The notes under the pieces are model-generated. The model was not told the origin of the DNA, ran no database searches, and saw nothing but the letters and a program-made list of their open reading frames with translations. From Enterobacter genomosp. O (GTDB taxonomy: Bacteria > Pseudomonadota > Gammaproteobacteria > Enterobacterales > Enterobacteriaceae): a DNA stretch of 64,000 nucleotides. Shown here piece by piece: positions 1 through 7,779 of this stretch (position 1 is its first letter; every line of letters begins with the position of its first letter). The stretch covers positions 620,001 through 684,000 of the forward strand of contig NZ_LECZ01000027.1 in the NCBI RefSeq assembly GCF_001022965.1. The letters are read 5' to 3'. Position numbers and translations under genes: made by a program.

Positions 1-1098
1 GAACAGTTCCGGAAAATAGGATGCCTGCGGGGCATAGCACATGCTGTGGCCGAAGGTAATCACGGCAATCATCGCTATTTGCGTCAGCCAGTAGCTGTCC
101 TGATTGATAGCCATAAAGAACGGCACGATAGCCACTACCTGGAGAAGTGCACCCATAATGTAAACCGGCTTGCGGCCAATCCTGTCGCTGAGCGCGCCCA
201 TGAGCGGAATCGCAATAATCTCCAGCAGAACAGCAACAATCATCGTTTCCATCAGGATCGTGGCGCTGAGACCGTTGGCTTTCCCGTAGGCCAGCACGAT
301 AACCGTAAACATCGCGAACGTGCAGGCTTCAATCAGCTTGGCACAGACCCCTTTTGCCACAATACCCGGATAATCTCGTACCACTTCTATCACCGGGCGA
401 GACTCTACGGCTTTGGTCTCACGGATTTTGGCAAACACCGGAGACTCATCAATGCGCAGACGAATAAACAAACCAACCAGCACCAGCACCGCGCTGAGCA
501 GGAACGGAATGCGCCAGCCGTAGCTCATCATCTCTTCAGGCGTCAGGACGATGTTGAGCAAGGCAAACAAGGCCATCGGCAGCAGGAAACCCGCCGGCGC
601 CCCTACCTGTACCCAGCTGGCAAAGAATCCGCGTCGTTTGGGCGTAGCGTATTCAGCCGTCATCAGGACCGCGCCCGCCTGCTCGCCGCCCACGCCAAAC
701 CCCTGCAGTATGCGGATCAAAATCAGTAATACCGGTGCCCAGATGCCAATTTTTTCATACGTAGGCAGAAGGCCGATACAAAATGTCCCTAGCCCAACGA
801 TCAGGATAGTCATCACCAGCGCTTTTTTACGTCCGACTTTATCGCCAATATGGCCGAACACAATGCCGCCGACAGGACGAGCCAGGAAGCCCACCGCATA
901 GGTTGCGAAGGCGGCAAGCGTGCTAATCAGCGGGTCGCTGCTCGGGAAAAAAAGATGACCGAAAAACAGCACCGCGGCCGTGCCATAGGCAAAGAAGTCG
1001 TAATACTCGGCCGCGGTACCAATCGCCGAAGCGGTCGCCACGCGCTTGATAACAGGGGTATTATCCACTTCATTTTTTACATCAACTGAACTCACCAT
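1..1098 (-). CDS. MHS-family MFS transporter, C-terminus cut by window edge
   Basis: The minus strand is open from an ATG at 1096-1098 to the window edge (366 codons), so the C-terminus lies outside. The translation opens MVSSVDVKNEVDNTPVIKR and continues with the MHS hallmark AEYYDFFAYGTAAVLFFG, then GDKVGRKKALVMT and the loop-4 stretch GVGGEQAGAVLMTAEYA. This places it among metabolite:H+ symporters, inner-membrane carriers of small organic acids and related compounds (family knowledge; ShiA and YhjE are examples). A second MHS gene starts 25 bp downstream of nothing else: its stop is at 1123, only 24 bp from this start, so the two are tandem on the same strand. The substrate cannot be told from the sequence. 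Confidence 0.85.
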   Translation of the reverse strand, partial: MVSSVDVKNEVDNTPVIKRVATASAIGTAAEYYDFFAYGTAAVLFFGHLFFPSSDPLISTLAAFATYAVGFLARPVGGIVFGHIGDKVGRKKALVMTILIVGLGTFCIGLLPTYEKIGIWAPVLLILIRILQGFGVGGEQAGAVLMTAEYATPKRRGFFASWVQVGAPAGFLLPMALFALLNIVLTPEEMMSYGWRIPFLLSAVLVLVGLFIRLRIDESPVFAKIRETKAVESRPVIEVVRDYPGIVAKGVCAKLIEACTFAMFTVIVLAYGKANGLSATILMETMIVAVLLEIIAIPLMGALSDRIGRKPVYIMGALLQVVAIVPFFMAINQDSYWLTQIAMIAVITFGHSMCYAPQASYFPELF

Positions 1099-1122
1099 GT
1101 GTTTGTTCCTGCCAAAAAGATG

Positions 1123-2487
1123 TTAAATGAATCGCGTGCTGCGTTGGGATAACCCCTGCTGCGCCGTGTGTTCCGCAGCGTCTTCTGCAAGACTCAAATC
1201 ACGGTCCCGCACTTCTGGCATCAGGATCGCCGAGATCAGCCCAATCACGGAATAGGCCACCAGCATGGCAACAATTGGCCACCAGGAGCCGGTCATATTG
1301 CAGAAGATCCCCGCCAGCACCGGACCAAAGCCCACCGCCACCAGACCGCCCGCCTCTTTTGAGATAGCCATGCGGGTAAAGCGATTCCGTGAACCAAACA
1401 TCTCCGCCATGGTGATATTTTCCAGCGCAAACAGCCCCAGCACGGCGAAGTTATGGATAACGATGATAGAGAGCATAATCGTCCCCGGCGCATAGCTCTT
1501 ATCGACGATAATCGACAGCATCGGGTAGGCCAGAATAATGGCTGAGATATTGAGGATAATGTACGGCAGACGGCGCCCCACTTTATCGGAAAGCCAGCCC
1601 AGCAGCGGGATGGAGATAAACCCGAGAATGGAGCTGATCATCAGCGCGTCGGTAGGGATGGCTTTATCGAACAGCAGCGTCTGGACCAGATACCCGGCGA
1701 GGAAGGTCTGGATCAGCCCCGAGTTACCCGCCTGACCAAACCGCAGGCCGGTCGCCAGCCAGAAGGATTTACTTTTCACCATGGCGCTCAGCGAGGTGTC
1801 CGGCACCGCGCGTTCTTCGTCATTTACTTTCTCGAAGACCGGGCTCTCTTTCAGGTTCATTCGCAGCCAGATGGCAAAAATCATCACCACAACGCTGGCG
1901 AGGAACGGCACGCGCCAGCCCCAGGCGAGCAGCTGTTCGCGGTCGAGGGCGAAGAACATAATGGCCCAGATAGCCGTTGCGCTCAGCGTCCCGCAGTTGG
2001 TGCCCATCGCCACCAGCGAGGAGATGATGCCGCGTTTTCCTTTTGGCGCGTATTCCGCCAGCATGGTCCCGGCCCCGGAGATCTCGGCCCCGGCACCCAG
2101 CCCCTGAATAATACGCAGCGTCACCAGCAGAACCGGGGCAAAAATACCGATATGCGCGTAAGTCGGCAGGACGCCAATCAGCGTGGTGCAGATCCCCATC
2201 ATGGTGATGGTGATAAACAGCACCTTCTTACGGCCGATGCTGTCGCCCATTCGGCCGAAAATAAAGGCTCCAACAATGCGCGCAATATACCCTGCGCCGT
2301 AGGTTCCCATCGCCAGGATCAGCGCCATCGCGGCAGACTGTTCCGGGAAGAAGATCTCATGGAAGACCAGGGCCGCCCCCAGCGAGTAAAGCTGAAAGTC
2401 CATAAACTCCAGGGCGGTGCCCAGCCAGCCGGAAACGGCGGCTTTCACCAGATCGGAGGTGGTTCTTTGAGGTTGTGCTTGCGTCAT
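1123..2487 (-). CDS. ydfJ: MHS-family MFS transporter (YdfJ-like)
   Basis: A 454-residue transporter with about 12 predicted membrane segments. The first helix region carries GWLGTALEFMDFQLYSLGAA, followed by the loop motif GRMGDSIGRKKVLF and RIIQGLGAGAEISGAGTM, which together place it in the metabolite:H+ symporter family. It lies just downstream of rspA-rspB on the same strand. In E. coli a putative MHS transporter, ydfJ, sits beside rspB, so the position supports this symbol; I did not align the proteins. A role in importing the acid sugar or related substrate handled by RspA/RspB is inferred from linkage only. Unlike the E. coli copy, which I recall as disrupted by a prophage, this reading frame is intact. 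Confidence 0.75.
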   Translation of the reverse strand: MTQAQPQRTTSDLVKAAVSGWLGTALEFMDFQLYSLGAALVFHEIFFPEQSAAMALILAMGTYGAGYIARIVGAFIFGRMGDSIGRKKVLFITITMMGICTTLIGVLPTYAHIGIFAPVLLVTLRIIQGLGAGAEISGAGTMLAEYAPKGKRGIISSLVAMGTNCGTLSATAIWAIMFFALDREQLLAWGWRVPFLASVVVMIFAIWLRMNLKESPVFEKVNDEERAVPDTSLSAMVKSKSFWLATGLRFGQAGNSGLIQTFLAGYLVQTLLFDKAIPTDALMISSILGFISIPLLGWLSDKVGRRLPYIILNISAIILAYPMLSIIVDKSYAPGTIMLSIIVIHNFAVLGLFALENITMAEMFGSRNRFTRMAISKEAGGLVAVGFGPVLAGIFCNMTGSWWPIVAMLVAYSVIGLISAILMPEVRDRDLSLAEDAAEHTAQQGLSQRSTRFI

Positions 2488-2523
2488 AATGGCTATCTCT
2501 GAAAGGTAAGATGCGTACCACTT

Positions 2524-2545
2524 AGAGCCTGTCTGCGCAGGCTCT
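2524..2545. terminator. Stem-loop between rspB and the MFS gene
   Basis: AGAGCCTG (2524-2531) and CAGGCTCT (2538-2545) form a perfect 8-bp stem with a 6-nt loop, in the 73-bp gap after the rspB stop. No clear U-run follows on the minus strand, so it may be a transcript-end or processing structure rather than an efficient terminator. Confidence 0.4.
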
Positions 2546-2560
2546 TAACCGCTTATAGGA

Positions 2561-3580
2561 TTATTGGCCGAACGTGAGTAACACTTTGCAGCACTGCCGC
2601 TGGTCTTTCTCAAACAGTTCGATGGCGTCTGTAACAAGTTGATAGTCAAAGGTATGGGTAACCAGTTTTTCGGGGTCGATCAGCCCCTTTTCCAGCCAGT
2701 CGATGACGACCGGGAATTTGTTGGCATTCAGGCGCGAGGAGAAAATCGACAGCTCTTTGCCGGTGATGCCCTGCTGAACGATCTGGCTCGGCTCGCTGGA
2801 GAAGCCCATCAGCACGATGCGCGCCGCCGGAGAAGCCAGTGATATCGCCTCCTGCAAAATCGTCGGATGGCAGGCGGCATCAATGATTAACGTCGGTTTA
2901 ATGCCTTTTTCGTCCAGCGCGGCCTGCAGCGACTGCTCGCCGTTATTCAAGACCCAGTCCGCGCCGCTGCGCTGGGCCATCGCCAGCCGTTCGTCTATGC
3001 GGTCAACCACGATAACCTGCTTCACCTTGTAGACGCCTTTCAGCGCCTGAACGGTGACCAGCCCCATCGGGCCCGCACCGTAAATCAGCGCAACGTCCTG
3101 TTCAGTGGGACTGGCCTGCCCCGTCACGTTGGCGGCAATGGTGAAGGGCTCAACCATGACGGCGTGTTTATCCGGGATCGCATCCGGGATGGGCCAGGCA
3201 TTTTTAGCGGGCACTGCCGCATATTCGCTGAACCCGCCGTCGCGGTGAACGCCCAGCACCACCAGCGAGGTGCAGACGTTAGGCTTACCCACGGAGCACG
3301 GATAGCAGTGCCCGCAGCTGATCACCGGATCGACCGAGACGCGCTGGCCCAGACGCGCGCTGTCAACGCCCTCGCCCACGGCGTCAATTACGCCAAAAAA
3401 CTCATGGCCGATGACGCGCGGATACTTCGCAAATGGGTTATGCCCGCGGTAGATGTGGCTGTCTGAACCGCAAATCCCGGCCAGTTTAACCTTAACGCGC
3501 ACTTCACCTGCGCCCGGCAGCGGGAGTGGCCGCTCTTCAATAACCAGCTGGTTCGGCTGTTGAATCACTACGCTTTTCAT
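2561..3580 (-). CDS. rspB: RspB, zinc-dependent sugar-acid dehydrogenase
   Basis: A 339-residue medium-chain zinc dehydrogenase. The catalytic-zinc stretch GICGSDSHIYRGH and GHEFFG is followed by the four-cysteine structural zinc loop CGHCYPCSVGKPNVC, and the Rossmann motif is YGAGPMGLV. The end SSRLNANKFPVVIDWL matches what I know of E. coli RspB. Start: an ATG nine codons into the longest frame was chosen because GGAGCG lies just ahead and the protein then begins MKSVVIQQPNQ as in E. coli. It follows rspA by 14 bp and is surely co-transcribed. RspB is thought to oxidise a sugar acid such as L-gulonate-type compounds; the physiological substrate is uncertain. The older 'starvation sensing' name comes from homoserine-lactone work in E. 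coli. Confidence 0.92.
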   Translation of the reverse strand: MKSVVIQQPNQLVIEERPLPLPGAGEVRVKVKLAGICGSDSHIYRGHNPFAKYPRVIGHEFFGVIDAVGEGVDSARLGQRVSVDPVISCGHCYPCSVGKPNVCTSLVVLGVHRDGGFSEYAAVPAKNAWPIPDAIPDKHAVMVEPFTIAANVTGQASPTEQDVALIYGAGPMGLVTVQALKGVYKVKQVIVVDRIDERLAMAQRSGADWVLNNGEQSLQAALDEKGIKPTLIIDAACHPTILQEAISLASPAARIVLMGFSSEPSQIVQQGITGKELSIFSSRLNANKFPVVIDWLEKGLIDPEKLVTHTFDYQLVTDAIELFEKDQRQCCKVLLTFGQ

Positions 3581-3594
3581 CGTTCGCTCCTCAT

Positions 3595-4809
3595 TTACCA
3601 GTTCCACAGCGTGCCGTCTTCAAGACGAGCCACCGGCAGATAGGCAGGATCGTACGGATACTTCGCTGCCAGTTTTTCATCAAATTCGATGCCCAGGCCC
3701 GGCTTGTCGCCCGGATGCATATAGCCGTTATCAAACCGCCAGCTGTGCGGGAAGACCTCCAGCATCTGTTCGGAATAGCCCATATATTCCTGCACGCCAA
3801 AGTTCGGTACCCACAGGTCGAAATGCAGCGCGGCCGCGTGGCAAACTGGCGACAGATCCGACGGGCCGTGTGAACCGGTACGCACCTGGTAGAGCGAAGC
3901 GAAGTCCGCGATGCGGCGCATCCCGGTGATCCCGCCCGCGTGGGTAATGGTGGTGCGGATATAGTCGATAAGCTGCTCTTCTATGAGCTGCTTGCAGTCC
4001 CAGATGCTGTTGAACACTTCGCCCACCGCAATCGGCGTGACGGTGTGCTGGCGGATAAGACGGAAGCAGGCCTGGTTTTCCGCAGGCGTCGGGTCTTCCA
4101 TCCAGAACATGCGGAACTCTTCGATGCTCTTGCCGAAGCGCGCCGCTTCAATCGGCGTCAGGCGGTGGTGCATGTCGTGCAGAAGATGCTCGTTGAAGCC
4201 AAATTGGCTGCGCACCGCGTCGAACAGCTTCGGTGTAAAATCGAGGTATTTTTCGGTAGACCAGAGCTGCTCTTCCGGCCAGTCGCCTTTGGTCGCAGGC
4301 TCGTAGGCCAGCCCTTTTCCTTTGGCCATACCGTAGGTGGTTTTCATGCCCGGCACGCCGCACTGCACGCGGATCGCCTTAAAGCCCATCTCTTTATGGC
4401 GGGCGTAATCTTCCAGCACGTCGTCAATGGTGTGGCCGGTAGTGTGACAGTAGACCATCACTCCTTCACGGGAGGCACCGCCAAGCAGCTGATAGAGCGG
4501 CATGTTGGCGGCTTTGGCTTTGATGTCCCACAGCGCCATATCCACAGCGGAGATGGCCGACATGGTGACCGGGCCGCGGCGCCAGTAAGCGCCCTTATAG
4601 AAAAACTGCCAGATATCTTCAATGCGGTGCGCATCGCGGCCAATCAGCTGGGGGCAAAGGTGATCCTTCAGGTAAGAGGCCACGGAGAGCTCGCGACCGT
4701 TCAGCGTAGCGTCACCGAGGCCGACAATCCCCTCATCGGTGGTGATTTTTAGGGTGACAAAGTTCCGCCCCGGGCAGGTAACAAACACGTCAGCCGCGAC
4801 AATCTTCAT
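3595..4809 (-). CDS. rspA: RspA, enolase-superfamily mannonate dehydratase-type protein
   Basis: A 404-residue enolase-superfamily member nearly identical along its length to E. coli RspA as I remember it (for example [35 protein letters not shown], and the end DGTLWNW). The barrel domain has the D-E-E metal ligands expected near [23 protein letters not shown] and [12 protein letters not shown]. Family members dehydrate D-mannonate or D-gluconate, many with low activity. Start: the ATG at 4809 is preceded by GGAAAGG six bases upstream; the frame extends eight codons further without a ribosome site. It is the first gene of rspA-rspB; the promoter should lie in the 111-bp gap to ynfA, which is on the same strand. 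Confidence 0.93.
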   Translation of the reverse strand: MKIVAADVFVTCPGRNFVTLKITTDEGIVGLGDATLNGRELSVASYLKDHLCPQLIGRDAHRIEDIWQFFYKGAYWRRGPVTMSAISAVDMALWDIKAKAANMPLYQLLGGASREGVMVYCHTTGHTIDDVLEDYARHKEMGFKAIRVQCGVPGMKTTYGMAKGKGLAYEPATKGDWPEEQLWSTEKYLDFTPKLFDAVRSQFGFNEHLLHDMHHRLTPIEAARFGKSIEEFRMFWMEDPTPAENQACFRLIRQHTVTPIAVGEVFNSIWDCKQLIEEQLIDYIRTTITHAGGITGMRRIADFASLYQVRTGSHGPSDLSPVCHAAALHFDLWVPNFGVQEYMGYSEQMLEVFPHSWRFDNGYMHPGDKPGLGIEFDEKLAAKYPYDPAYLPVARLEDGTLWNW

Positions 4810-4920
4810 AATTCCTTTCCTTACATCGTTCATTGTGATGCTGGAAATTTACCCACCAACCCTACTACCATACAAGTATAATGATCGTGAAATCAGCGAA
4901 CGATCACAAAATCCGGGGGC

Positions 4921-5247
4921 TCAGGCCCGCCCCCATCCCGCCACAATAATCAGCATACCGCACAGGGCAATCAGCGCGCCGGCCCAGTCGTACGCGCTGA
5001 GCTTGACGCCGTCCACCACGCGTAACCACAGCAGCGCCGTACAGACATAGACTCCACCGTAAGCCGCATAAACGCGGCCGCTTGCCGCCGGATGTAGCGT
5101 TAACAGCCAGACGAACAGGGCCAGCGCAACGCCCGCCGGGATCAGCAGTAATGCGCTTCCCCCCTTCTTCAGCCAGAGCCAGGGCAGGAAGCAACCGATG
5201 ATTTCGCAGAGCGCGGTGGCAAAAAAAAGCAGCGTCGTTTTAAGCAT
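4921..5247 (-). CDS. ynfA: YnfA, four-helix inner-membrane protein (UPF0060)
   Basis: A 108-residue, very hydrophobic protein with four predicted membrane helices. Recognisable stretches include [34 protein letters not shown] and [14 protein letters not shown], typical of YnfA. The family resembles small multidrug resistance transporters in size and topology, and SMR-like efflux has been proposed for it. It is divergent from ynfB; the 152-bp gap 5248-5399 should hold both promoters. The order rspA, ynfA, ynfB, speG is that of E. coli. Confidence 0.9.
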   Translation of the reverse strand: MLKTTLLFFATALCEIIGCFLPWLWLKKGGSALLLIPAGVALALFVWLLTLHPAASGRVYAAYGGVYVCTALLWLRVVDGVKLSAYDWAGALIALCGMLIIVAGWGRA

Positions 5248-5399
5248 ATTTCACATCAGGTGAGGATTTATTTAGACATCATACCTGATGATGTCCTTTA
5301 CTTTTCCATACTTGCTCCGCGGGTATGCCGTGATTTCGCTTTGGTGTAGAATCTGTACGGGGTAACTTGATTATCTGCACCCATTTAAAAGGAAACGCT

Positions 5400-5738
5400 A
5401 TGACCACATTAAGCAAACGCCTTTGTCTGACAGCCGTGCTGGCGCTGTCATCGTTCGCCTTTGCCGCCTCTGCGACAGCGGAAACCAGCAAGCTCATTAT
5501 TGAGTCTGGTGACAGCGCGCAAAGCCGTCAGAACGCCGCCATGGACAAAGAACAATGGAATGACACCCGTAACCTTCGTCAGAAAGTTAACAAACGTGCT
5601 GAAAAAGAGTGGGACAAAGAAGATGTCGCTTTTGACGCCCGCGATAAATGTCAGCAAAGCGCAAACGTCAACGCCTACTGGGAGCCTAACACCCTGCGCT
5701 GCCTGGATCGCCGCACTGGCCGTACGGTAGCCCCATAA
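5400..5738 (+). CDS. ynfB: YnfB, secreted UPF0482 protein
   Basis: A 112-residue protein with a clear Sec signal peptide (positively charged start MTTLSKRLC, then a hydrophobic stretch ending [10 protein letters not shown]). The mature part is small and highly charged with two cysteines (CQQSAN and [10 protein letters not shown]). Function is unknown; the family is periplasmic by prediction. Start at 5400 is preceded by AAAAGGAAACGCT; the frame has an upstream ATG at 5367 without a ribosome site. Its stop codon shares a base with the speG start (TAATG), which indicates translational coupling of ynfB and speG. Confidence 0.9.
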   Translation: MTTLSKRLCLTAVLALSSFAFAASATAETSKLIIESGDSAQSRQNAAMDKEQWNDTRNLRQKVNKRAEKEWDKEDVAFDARDKCQQSANVNAYWEPNTLRCLDRRTGRTVAP

Positions 5739-6298
5739 TGTCGGCTCCCTGTGACATTAAGCTCCGCCCGCTGGAGCGTGAAGACCTGCGCTTTGTCCAC
5801 CAGCTCGACAACAATGCCAGCGTGATGCGCTACTGGTTCGAAGAGCCTTACGAGGCCTTTGTCGAGCTGTCCGATCTCTACGATAAGCACATTCACGATC
5901 AGAGCGAACGGCGTTTTGTGGTGGAGTGTGAAGGCGAAAAAGCCGGTCTTGTGGAGCTGGTTGAAATCAACCACGTTCACCGCCGGGCAGAGTTCCAGAT
6001 CATCATCTCCCCTGAGCATCAGGGAAAAGGCCTTGCCTCACGGGCGGCGAAGCTGGCAATGGATTACGGATTCAACGTTCTGAATCTCTACAAGCTTTAC
6101 CTGATTGTGGACAAAGAGAACGAGAAAGCGATCCATATCTACCGCAAGCTGGGCTTTATGGTGGAAGGTGAGCTGATTCACGAGTTCTTTATCAACGGTG
6201 AATACCGCAATACCATTCGCATGTGCATCTTCCAGCACCAGCACCTGGCCGGACACAAGCCGTCAGGCGCCAGCCTGCTGAAACCTACCGCGCAGTGA
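5738..6298 (+). CDS. speG: SpeG, spermidine N1-acetyltransferase
   Basis: A 186-residue GNAT acetyltransferase. It acetylates spermidine and spermine with acetyl-CoA and protects the cell from polyamine toxicity. Characteristic stretches are [20 protein letters not shown] near the N-terminus (allosteric polyamine site region) and the acetyl-CoA loop [19 protein letters not shown]. The C-terminus [17 protein letters not shown] is also SpeG-like. Translation is coupled to ynfB by a TAATG overlap. It is one of several polyamine genes in this window, with puuPADRCBE and mdtJI. Confidence 0.95.
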   Translation: MSAPCDIKLRPLEREDLRFVHQLDNNASVMRYWFEEPYEAFVELSDLYDKHIHDQSERRFVVECEGEKAGLVELVEINHVHRRAEFQIIISPEHQGKGLASRAAKLAMDYGFNVLNLYKLYLIVDKENEKAIHIYRKLGFMVEGELIHEFFINGEYRNTIRMCIFQHQHLAGHKPSGASLLKPTAQ

Positions 6299-6342
6299 GA
6301 TGAATGACAAACCCTGTCATCAACAATCGAGTTGTCTTTCTT

Positions 6343-6417
6343 GCCGGGTGGCGCTTTGCTTACCCGGCCTACACTGTGCAAAATATGTAGGCCCGTGCAA
6401 GCATAGCGCCGCCGGGC
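6343..6417. repeat. Inverted REP pair (BIME)
   Basis: Two inverted copies of a REP-type unit face each other between convergent speG and ynfC. The left one (6343-6372) runs GCCGGGTGGCG to ACCCGGCCTAC; the right one (6387-6417) starts GTAGGCCCG and ends GCCGCCGGGC. Such intergenic palindromes are common in enterics, stabilise 3' ends of transcripts and can bind gyrase or IHF. Confidence 0.8.
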
Positions 6418-6441
6418 GAAGTAACCTGCGCGGCTTTACTG

Positions 6442-7158
6442 TCAGTAGTATTCAATCGTGTTTTTGATGGTGTACTTGCGCTCCACGGCGGGTTTGACGC
6501 TATCGTCCGTGATGGTCAGATCGCAGCTCACCGGATTATTGTGGCGATCGTAGTCGCAGCTCTGCGTCACGTTGCCCAGCGGTTTGTCGTTCAGCATGCT
6601 GACTGCCGAGTAATCCATTCTTTTGCGCACGTCTTTAGACGGCGTGGCCTGGACGGAAAGATGCTGATCCCCGGAGACGGTGGTTTTGCCCAGCGGGTAG
6701 CCGTCCGCATCGTAGCGATATTTCACCTCCATCTCTTTGCCGTGCGCCGCCACCACAAAACCGTTGTCGTCGGTATCCCACGTCACGCCGGCTGACGGCA
6801 GTTCGGCCAGCTGGCATTTCCCCTGCAGCTTCACTTTCCGCTGCTGGGTTTCCGCATCAAGGTAGTAATTGGCATCCAGCACCAGCGCCACGCCGGTGTT
6901 AGCCTCCAGGTCGTGCAGCTCCAGCGTATCAAAACACCCTTCCGCCGACACGGTGCCGGCAATCCGTTTGGACACTTCACCTTTCTCGTTGAACAGCGTC
7001 TGGGTAAAGTCTTTGACCGGGCCGCGCAGAGGATCAAAATCAAATTCGTTCGAAAAGCTCGCCATCTCGGGCGTAAACGACAGCGGCGCGGAGCTGTTGT
7101 CGCACCCCACCAGTGCTGCTGCCAGTAGCGTTATCGCTGCGTATTTCTTCACATTCAT
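6442..7158 (-). CDS. ynfC: YnfC, lipoprotein (UPF0257)
   Basis: A 238-residue lipoprotein: signal peptide MNVKKYAAITLLAAALVGC with the lipobox LVGC and Asp at +2, which may favour inner-membrane retention. The mature protein has two further cysteine pairs (around EGCFDTLELHDL and SCDYDRHNNPVSCDL) and a beta-rich pattern. Size, position between speG and ynfD and general sequence match E. coli YnfC. Function is not known. It is divergent from ynfD across 98 bp. Confidence 0.88.
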   Translation of the reverse strand: MNVKKYAAITLLAAALVGCDNSSAPLSFTPEMASFSNEFDFDPLRGPVKDFTQTLFNEKGEVSKRIAGTVSAEGCFDTLELHDLEANTGVALVLDANYYLDAETQQRKVKLQGKCQLAELPSAGVTWDTDDNGFVVAAHGKEMEVKYRYDADGYPLGKTTVSGDQHLSVQATPSKDVRKRMDYSAVSMLNDKPLGNVTQSCDYDRHNNPVSCDLTITDDSVKPAVERKYTIKNTIEYY

Positions 7159-7256
7159 TACCGTACAGGGAGATTATTCCCAATCATATTAGCAAATACA
7201 GTTGTTTACACGAAGCCTGCTAAAATTAATCTACACACAGAGAAAAGGAGCTAAAG

Positions 7257-7523
7257 ATGAAACGGTTACCCTGGATTACCGCCCTGCTGTTAATGAGTGC
7301 CTCAACGGCCGCGCTGGCGGCGCCGGATTCCTGCGAGCGCGTGAAAAGCGACATTCAGCAGAAAATCATCAACAACGGCGTGCCTGAGTCAGGCTTTACG
7401 CTGAGCATCGTGCCGAACGACCAGGCCGACCAGCCGGGCACGCAGGTTGTGGGCCATTGTGCTAACGACACCTTTAAAATTTTGTACACCCGTACAGGCT
7501 CCGGAGCTGGTGAAGCTCAGTAA
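7257..7523 (+). CDS. ynfD: YnfD, secreted DUF1161 protein
   Basis: An 88-residue exported protein: signal peptide MKRLPWITALLLMSASTAALA, then a short domain with two cysteines (DSCERVKSDI and GHCANDTFKILY) that can form a disulfide in the periplasm. This matches DUF1161/YnfD. The start has AAAAGGAG a few bases upstream. Function unknown. Confidence 0.88.
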   Translation: MKRLPWITALLLMSASTAALAAPDSCERVKSDIQQKIINNGVPESGFTLSIVPNDQADQPGTQVVGHCANDTFKILYTRTGSGAGEAQ

Positions 7524-7639
7524 TTTACCCACAATCCCCGTTGATTTGATGAGGATTAAGATCTAATACCCCCAAATAAGTAACACTCACCCCATCATTA
7601 GCCCGGTTGTAATTACGGGAAAAATAATACGCAACTCTC

Positions 7640-7762
7640 TACCCTAAATAATTCGAGTTGCAGGAAGGCGGCAAGGGAACGAATCCCCAGGAGCGTACAT
7701 AAGTACGTGACTGGGGTGAGTGAGTGCAGCCAACGCACCTGCAACTTGAAGTATGACGGGTA
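7640..7762. repeat. ERIC (enterobacterial repetitive intergenic consensus) element
   Basis: A 123-bp element with imperfect terminal inverted repeats (TACCCTAAATAATTCGAG at left; CTTGAAGTATGACGGGTA at right). The core contains GAATCCCCAGGAGC and GTGACTGGGGTGAG, the two well-known ERIC primer regions. It lies in the leader of ynfE and its right end is only 17 bp from the ynfE start codon. Confidence 0.92.
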
Positions 7763-7779
7763 TAATGATGGGGTGAGCC

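Noticed and set aside
46..729. 227-codon plus-strand frame at the left end
   Set aside because: It is antisense to the truncated MHS transporter, which has a clear family pattern.
7524..7640. FNR box for ynfE (TTGATTTGATGAGG near 7541)
   Set aside because: Only the left half matches TTGAT-N4-ATCAA; the right half does not.
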